DNA of 64,000 nucleotides, taken from assembly GCA_963921795.1 (NCBI GenBank), contig OY997642.1, positions 35,161,796-35,225,795 of the forward strand, written 5' to 3'. This DNA is from Nannobrachium achirus. Taxonomy: Eukaryota; Chordata; Actinopteri; Myctophiformes; Myctophidae. The position numbers were made by a program, and so were the translations under genes. Position 1 is the stretch's first letter. Every line of letters starts with the position of its first letter. The notes beneath the pieces were generated by a model. That model searched no databases. It was not told the DNA's origin and was given only the letters and a program-made list of their open reading frames with translations. Shown in pieces: positions 59,475 through 64,000 of this stretch.

Positions 59475-60197
59475 CAGGGACGTGCAGAGAATGTTAGAGA
59501 GGCAGGGGCTGACATTTCTAAAAGGGCCTTTTGGTGAAAATATTGAAAATAGCAGACCTCCAAGCTCACAACGCGTTGCGCTGCGAAGCGACGCGTTGTG
59601 AGCTTGGAGGTCGGCTATTTTCGGTACTTGATATCACACTAAACTAAATATAATCAAAGTCAATACTGGAGACGTGGCGTAACGGCATGGATTTCTACAC
59701 AGAGAGGACAACATAAAATGCTGCATTCAAGTTCAGGAGAGTTTGGACAAGACAGGGCATTTGCATGGGGAAATCCCTGTAAGTCAAACGCCGATAAGGC
59801 AAACGGTCCACGACATTGCAAGCGGCGCGAAGGCCAGCGGACCTTGGTCCTGCTCTTCGCGCCCGAGCGCCGCAGGCGCGAGTGCCCGCGAAGAGCGGGC
59901 CATGCAGGGCCGCGCGGCCGGCGGAGCGCCGCGCGAGTTACGAAGCCGTGGTGAATGCAATCGTTATATTTATGCCCAGGCCGTAAGGCCTGGGCAAGCG
60001 CACGATAAACGCACATTTCACCATAACAAAAGTTTGCCTTATGGGCGTTTGCCTTATCGCCGTTTGCCAAAAAGGGACGTGCCCATTTGCATTTCTTTCA
60101 CCACAGTAAAAACTGCATTCTGGAGAGGGCACTTTTTAAAGACGAATAAAAGGGCAGGGGCTCAAGCCCCCTTTGATACTATGTGTGCACGTGCCTG
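59475..60197 (+). mobile_element. hAT MITE, CAGGGACGTGC family, with palindrome and nested GC-rich insert
   Basis: The termini CAGGGACGTGCAGAGA and GTGTGCACGTGCCTG are flanked by a perfect duplication aacatgtt (59467-59474 and 60198-60205). The shared palindrome at 59545-59621 carries paired changes in both arms (GACCTCCAAGC with GCTTGGAGGTC). A GC-rich element is nested at about 59785-60070. GGGCAGGGGCTCAAGCCCCC near the right end is typical of this family. Confidence 0.92.
59785..60070. mobile_element. nested GC-rich element with GCAAACG ends
   Basis: The left end TCAAACGCCGATAAGGCAAA and the complement of the right end (GGCAAACGGCGATAAGGCAA) form inverted repeats of about 22 bases. The core at about 59815-59950 is extremely GC- and CpG-rich, with GCGAAGAGC palindromes. 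A second hairpin (CCCAGGCC..GGCCTGGG) is at 59976-59996. No coding region was established. Confidence 0.65.
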
Positions 60198-60587
60198 AAC
60201 ATGTTATCATCATTGGCTTTGCTGAAGTTGAGGACATTGATATATATTTTTTGCATCCAGAACTATTAAGAAAATGTCATGTAGTTCATTTAGAATAGTG
60301 AATGATACGCCGCGGTCTGCGGCTGGAAGGAGCGCACGGCGACTGAGAGAAGCTGTCTGTAAGAATTTCACAAAGAGAGAGGGGCCCTCTTTGCTGTGGT
60401 TTATTCAAAGGTCATGCATGTAATGTAATAATAGAAAAAGAAAACATGATAGCCCAGCGCATTTATTTCACCAAAGACTGAAGACTTGGTGACATTAGGC
60501 TTCTGTCCGACAGCTGGGACATGACCGTCCCTGTCTAGCTGGACAGACAACAGACAACTCAATCCTGAGACCCATTCTGGTTGTTGG
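60198..60587. other. intergenic DNA, no gene seen
   Basis: Nothing was recognised except the left copy of a 37-bp direct repeat at 60551-60587. Confidence 0.5.
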
Positions 60588-60996
60588 TAGGGATGGGACG
60601 ATATGAACATTTCATGTCACGATTATTGTGACCAAAGAAATAGCGATTTACGATATTATTACTATAATAAAAAATGACATTTGACAAAAAAATAGACGAT
60701 CTACAAGTTCACAATGCGACGCGTTGTGAGCTTGTAAAGAGACCTGTTGTGAGCTTGTAGATCGGCTATTTTTTGGCAAAGAGATTTGGTAGAAAGTGAA
60801 AAAAAAAAGATTGTATCAAGTACGTTATTTCCAAGTCCATTTTACTAGAGGGTTTAAATGGTAACGGATATGCAGCTCGGCAAACAAAAGGTGAATTGAT
60901 CATTTCACAATAAATGTAAATCTCCACGATACGATTAATGTGAGTGTTTTTTTTTTATCACGATAAACGATGATAACAATTATCGTCCCATCCCTA
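60588..60996 (+). mobile_element. hAT-like MITE, TAGGGATGGGACGAT family, copy 2
   Basis: The termini TAGGGATGGGACGATATGAA and ATTATCGTCCCATCCCTA enclose a palindrome at 60684-60780 with a rearranged loop that contains an extra TTGTGAGCTTGTA half arm. It is flanked by a 37-bp direct repeat (60551-60587 and 60997-61033) identical at 34 positions, not by an 8-bp duplication. Confidence 0.85.
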
Positions 60997-61033
60997 CAGA
61001 CGACCCAATCCTGAGACCCATTCTGCTTGTTGG

Positions 61034-62393
<1,360 letters not shown>

Positions 62394-62395
62394 CC

Positions 62396-62530
62396 TATTT
62401 TAACTCTGATATACAGTATGTTACATATTTTCAATCCGGCATGCCTGTTTTGGGCATGCCATTGTTGGTGAAATGTGCGAAAAGTATCAGATCTACAAGC
62501 TCAACACGTAGATCATCTATTTCCATTATT
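62396..62530. mobile_element. worn TTAA-family fragment with collapsed palindrome
   Basis: GCATGCCTGTTTTGGGCATG matches the interior of the TTAA-flanked family. CAGATCTACAAGCTCAACAC followed by GTAGATCATCTATTT is a loop-less palindrome. The termini are not clear. Confidence 0.45.
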
Positions 62531-62570
62531 CGGCGTACAACAAAGTACAGTATATTATTATACAGTAGTG

Positions 62571-63023
62571 CAAGGGTCTTCAACAGGGGGTCCGGGACCC
62601 CTATGGGGTCCTCAGAGTTACTATAGGGGGTCCTCCAAATCTTTGTGTGATCGACCTTTTTTTCCCCCCTCCTTTTTTATATTAAGCATTTGAACCCTAA
62701 CGTCCATATTCGGAGAACTTTAGCCAAAAATAGCAGATCTACAAGCTCACAACGCCTCGCAGAGCTTGTAGATCGGCTATTTTCGGCAAAGAGCTTTGGT
62801 GTAAAGGGGAAAAAGAGCAGAAAGAAAGGTCAAGTTTATTAAGTATTGACGGTTCAAGTGGTTAAATATCTAAAAACACAAATTGACATGAATCCAAAAT
62901 ACACTGATGATTGTGCTGTCAAACGATGAAACAATATCGAATCTATGAACAGGTTTTGGGGGTCCCTGCTTCATCTCTCTCTCAACTAAGGGGTCCTTGG
63001 CCTGAAAACGTTGAAGACCCCTG
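62571..63023 (+). mobile_element. hAT MITE, CAGGGGTCTTCAAC family, copy 5
   Basis: The termini CAAGGGTCTTCAAC and GTTGAAGACCCCTG are clear, but no convincing duplication flanks them. The palindrome at 62723-62788 has lost most of its right inner arm. The interior again contains the GTTCAAGTGGTTAA end of the TTAA family. Confidence 0.88.
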
Positions 63024-63264
63024 CTTTATTGTTCCCCAACCTGGCGTCTGGAGCCAGGGGGACGGACACACATTCAAAATGTTTTTAAAAGGTTGTCTAT
63101 TTTCGCTATTCATCATACAAGAAACTATATAGAGTGTGGGTGTGTGTGTGTGTGCCTTCGCACACATGTGCATGTGGGGGGGCTCAGCTTTTGTCCGATG
63201 TAAGAAGGGGGGCTCAAAGGAAAAAAAGGTTGAGATCCACTGCTCTGGATGACACCCTTTATGT
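63024..63264. other. gap with a partial hAT end
   Basis: AAAGGTTGAGATCCACTG at about 63222-63241 looks like a right end of a CAGTGGTTCTCAA-type element whose left end is unclear. Confidence 0.35.
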
Positions 63265-63352
63265 CAGTGGTTCTCAACATTTTCAGACCGCGAACCTCCA
63301 AAATAATCATATTTGAACTGGGACCCCCCAAAATGGTCATATTTGAACTGGG

Positions 63353-63384
<32 letters not shown>

Positions 63385-63693
63385 ACCCTGACAAGCACTT
63401 GTAATTGTACTGTTGAGGCATAACAGTTTGACTTTGCTCCACATAAATATTGTGAAATAGCAGATCTGTTATTTTCAAAATGTTTGCCTCTTTCTTATAA
63501 CATTTGACAAATTTGGGTAATGTTTGACCGTTTTTTTATAGTGTAGTTTGTTGATTAATTTTAATGCAGTAATTAAAAAAGGTCTTAAAAGACCTTCCTA
63601 TAACTTGTCACTTCACTGTTATCTGGGAACATCCCTCACAAAATCATGTGTTGACCCCCCCTGGGGGTCCCGACCCAAAGGTTGAGAACCAGG
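63265..63693 (+). mobile_element. hAT-type MITE, CAGTGGTTCTCAAC family, with poly-C run
   Basis: The left end CAGTGGTTCTCAACATTTTC and right text GTCCCGACCCAAAGGTTGAG followed by AACCAGGG define it. A 31-base C run is at 63354-63384. A collapsed palindrome (AATAGCAGATCTGTTATTTT) is at about 63457-63476. Confidence 0.75.
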
Positions 63694-64000
63694 GGTGTAT
63701 GAGGCCTACCTCCAGTTGTTGACCGTGGGCTGGGAGTGTGTGGTGGTCCTCCTGCTGCTCAGAGCTGGGGAGGCGCCGGCCCACCGTCGCTTCGGCCATG
63801 ACATGAGCCGAGCCAGGAGGAGGAGGAGGGGGAGGAGGAGCTGGAGGGAGGAGGAGCACCACTCTATTTTAGGACCCTGCCAAAAAATATTTCATAAATA
63901 ATGACAGGAATGAGTGTATATGGGTCACTGCGAGTTTATGATTCACTTTTAGTGTGTGAGAGTGTGGAGGAGCCATGCAACAACAAGAAAGCATGCATGT
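63694..64000. other. window edge, no gene seen
   Basis: A GGA-rich stretch is at 63812-63860. Nothing coding was recognised. Confidence 0.4.

Noticed and set aside
59718-60198. Frames through the GC-rich nested element
   Set aside because: High-GC sequence is open in several frames at once; composition and inverted ends point to a mobile element rather than a gene.

Overview
The window looks like a teleost fish chromosome, most likely a percomorph. It carries a fish-type single-exon foxc1a gene, a V-SINE and two other tRNA-derived SINE copies, many short hAT-type MITEs with 8-bp target duplications, and a very high load of long (AC)n/(GT)n arrays. The species cannot be named from the sequence. 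No LTR retrovirus, Polinton or other capsid-bearing element, CRISPR array, rRNA or functional tRNA gene was recognised.

Layout. Positions 1-2700 hold foxc1a: a candidate promoter near 620-660, a coding region at 787-2217 and a polyadenylation signal at 2672. After that comes about 61 kb of non-coding DNA broken by one other convincing gene, an intact intronless klhdc3-like kelch gene at 24924-25943. Its last 37 residues match the elongin-BC/CUL2-binding tail of KLHDC3, so it reads as an old retrocopy that kept its open frame. By synteny in other vertebrates the DNA downstream of FOXC1 lies toward the 3' end of gmds on the minus strand, but no gmds exon was found. Parts of the non-repetitive DNA (about 17500-17700, 32100-32300, 49330-50345 and 61780-62000) have the look of conserved regulatory elements; this is inference.

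The rest is a dense stack of small transposons. hAT-like families with termini CAGTGGTGGAAAGT, CAGGGGTCTTCAAC, CAGGGGCGTCAC, CAGTGGTTCTCAAA, CAGGGACGTGC and TAGGGATGGGACGAT are interleaved with a TA-targeting family (ATATCGTCGTTGTCGGG...), a TTAA-flanked family (CCACTTGAACCC), a MULE-like element with a 9-bp duplication, several long foldback elements and a family carrying perfect CArG boxes. Many are nested inside one another.

The most striking observation is that most of these otherwise unrelated families carry the same central palindrome, about 60-85 bp, built on AATAGCAGATCTACAAGCTC and its reverse complement. It appears in more than 30 places, and its two arms change together from family to family. 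It behaves like a shared or hitch-hiking hairpin module, and I know of no description of it. Two copies side by side appear to have driven the assembly and collapse of composite elements, one of which (30436-30917) has perfect 8-bp target duplications and so moved as a unit.
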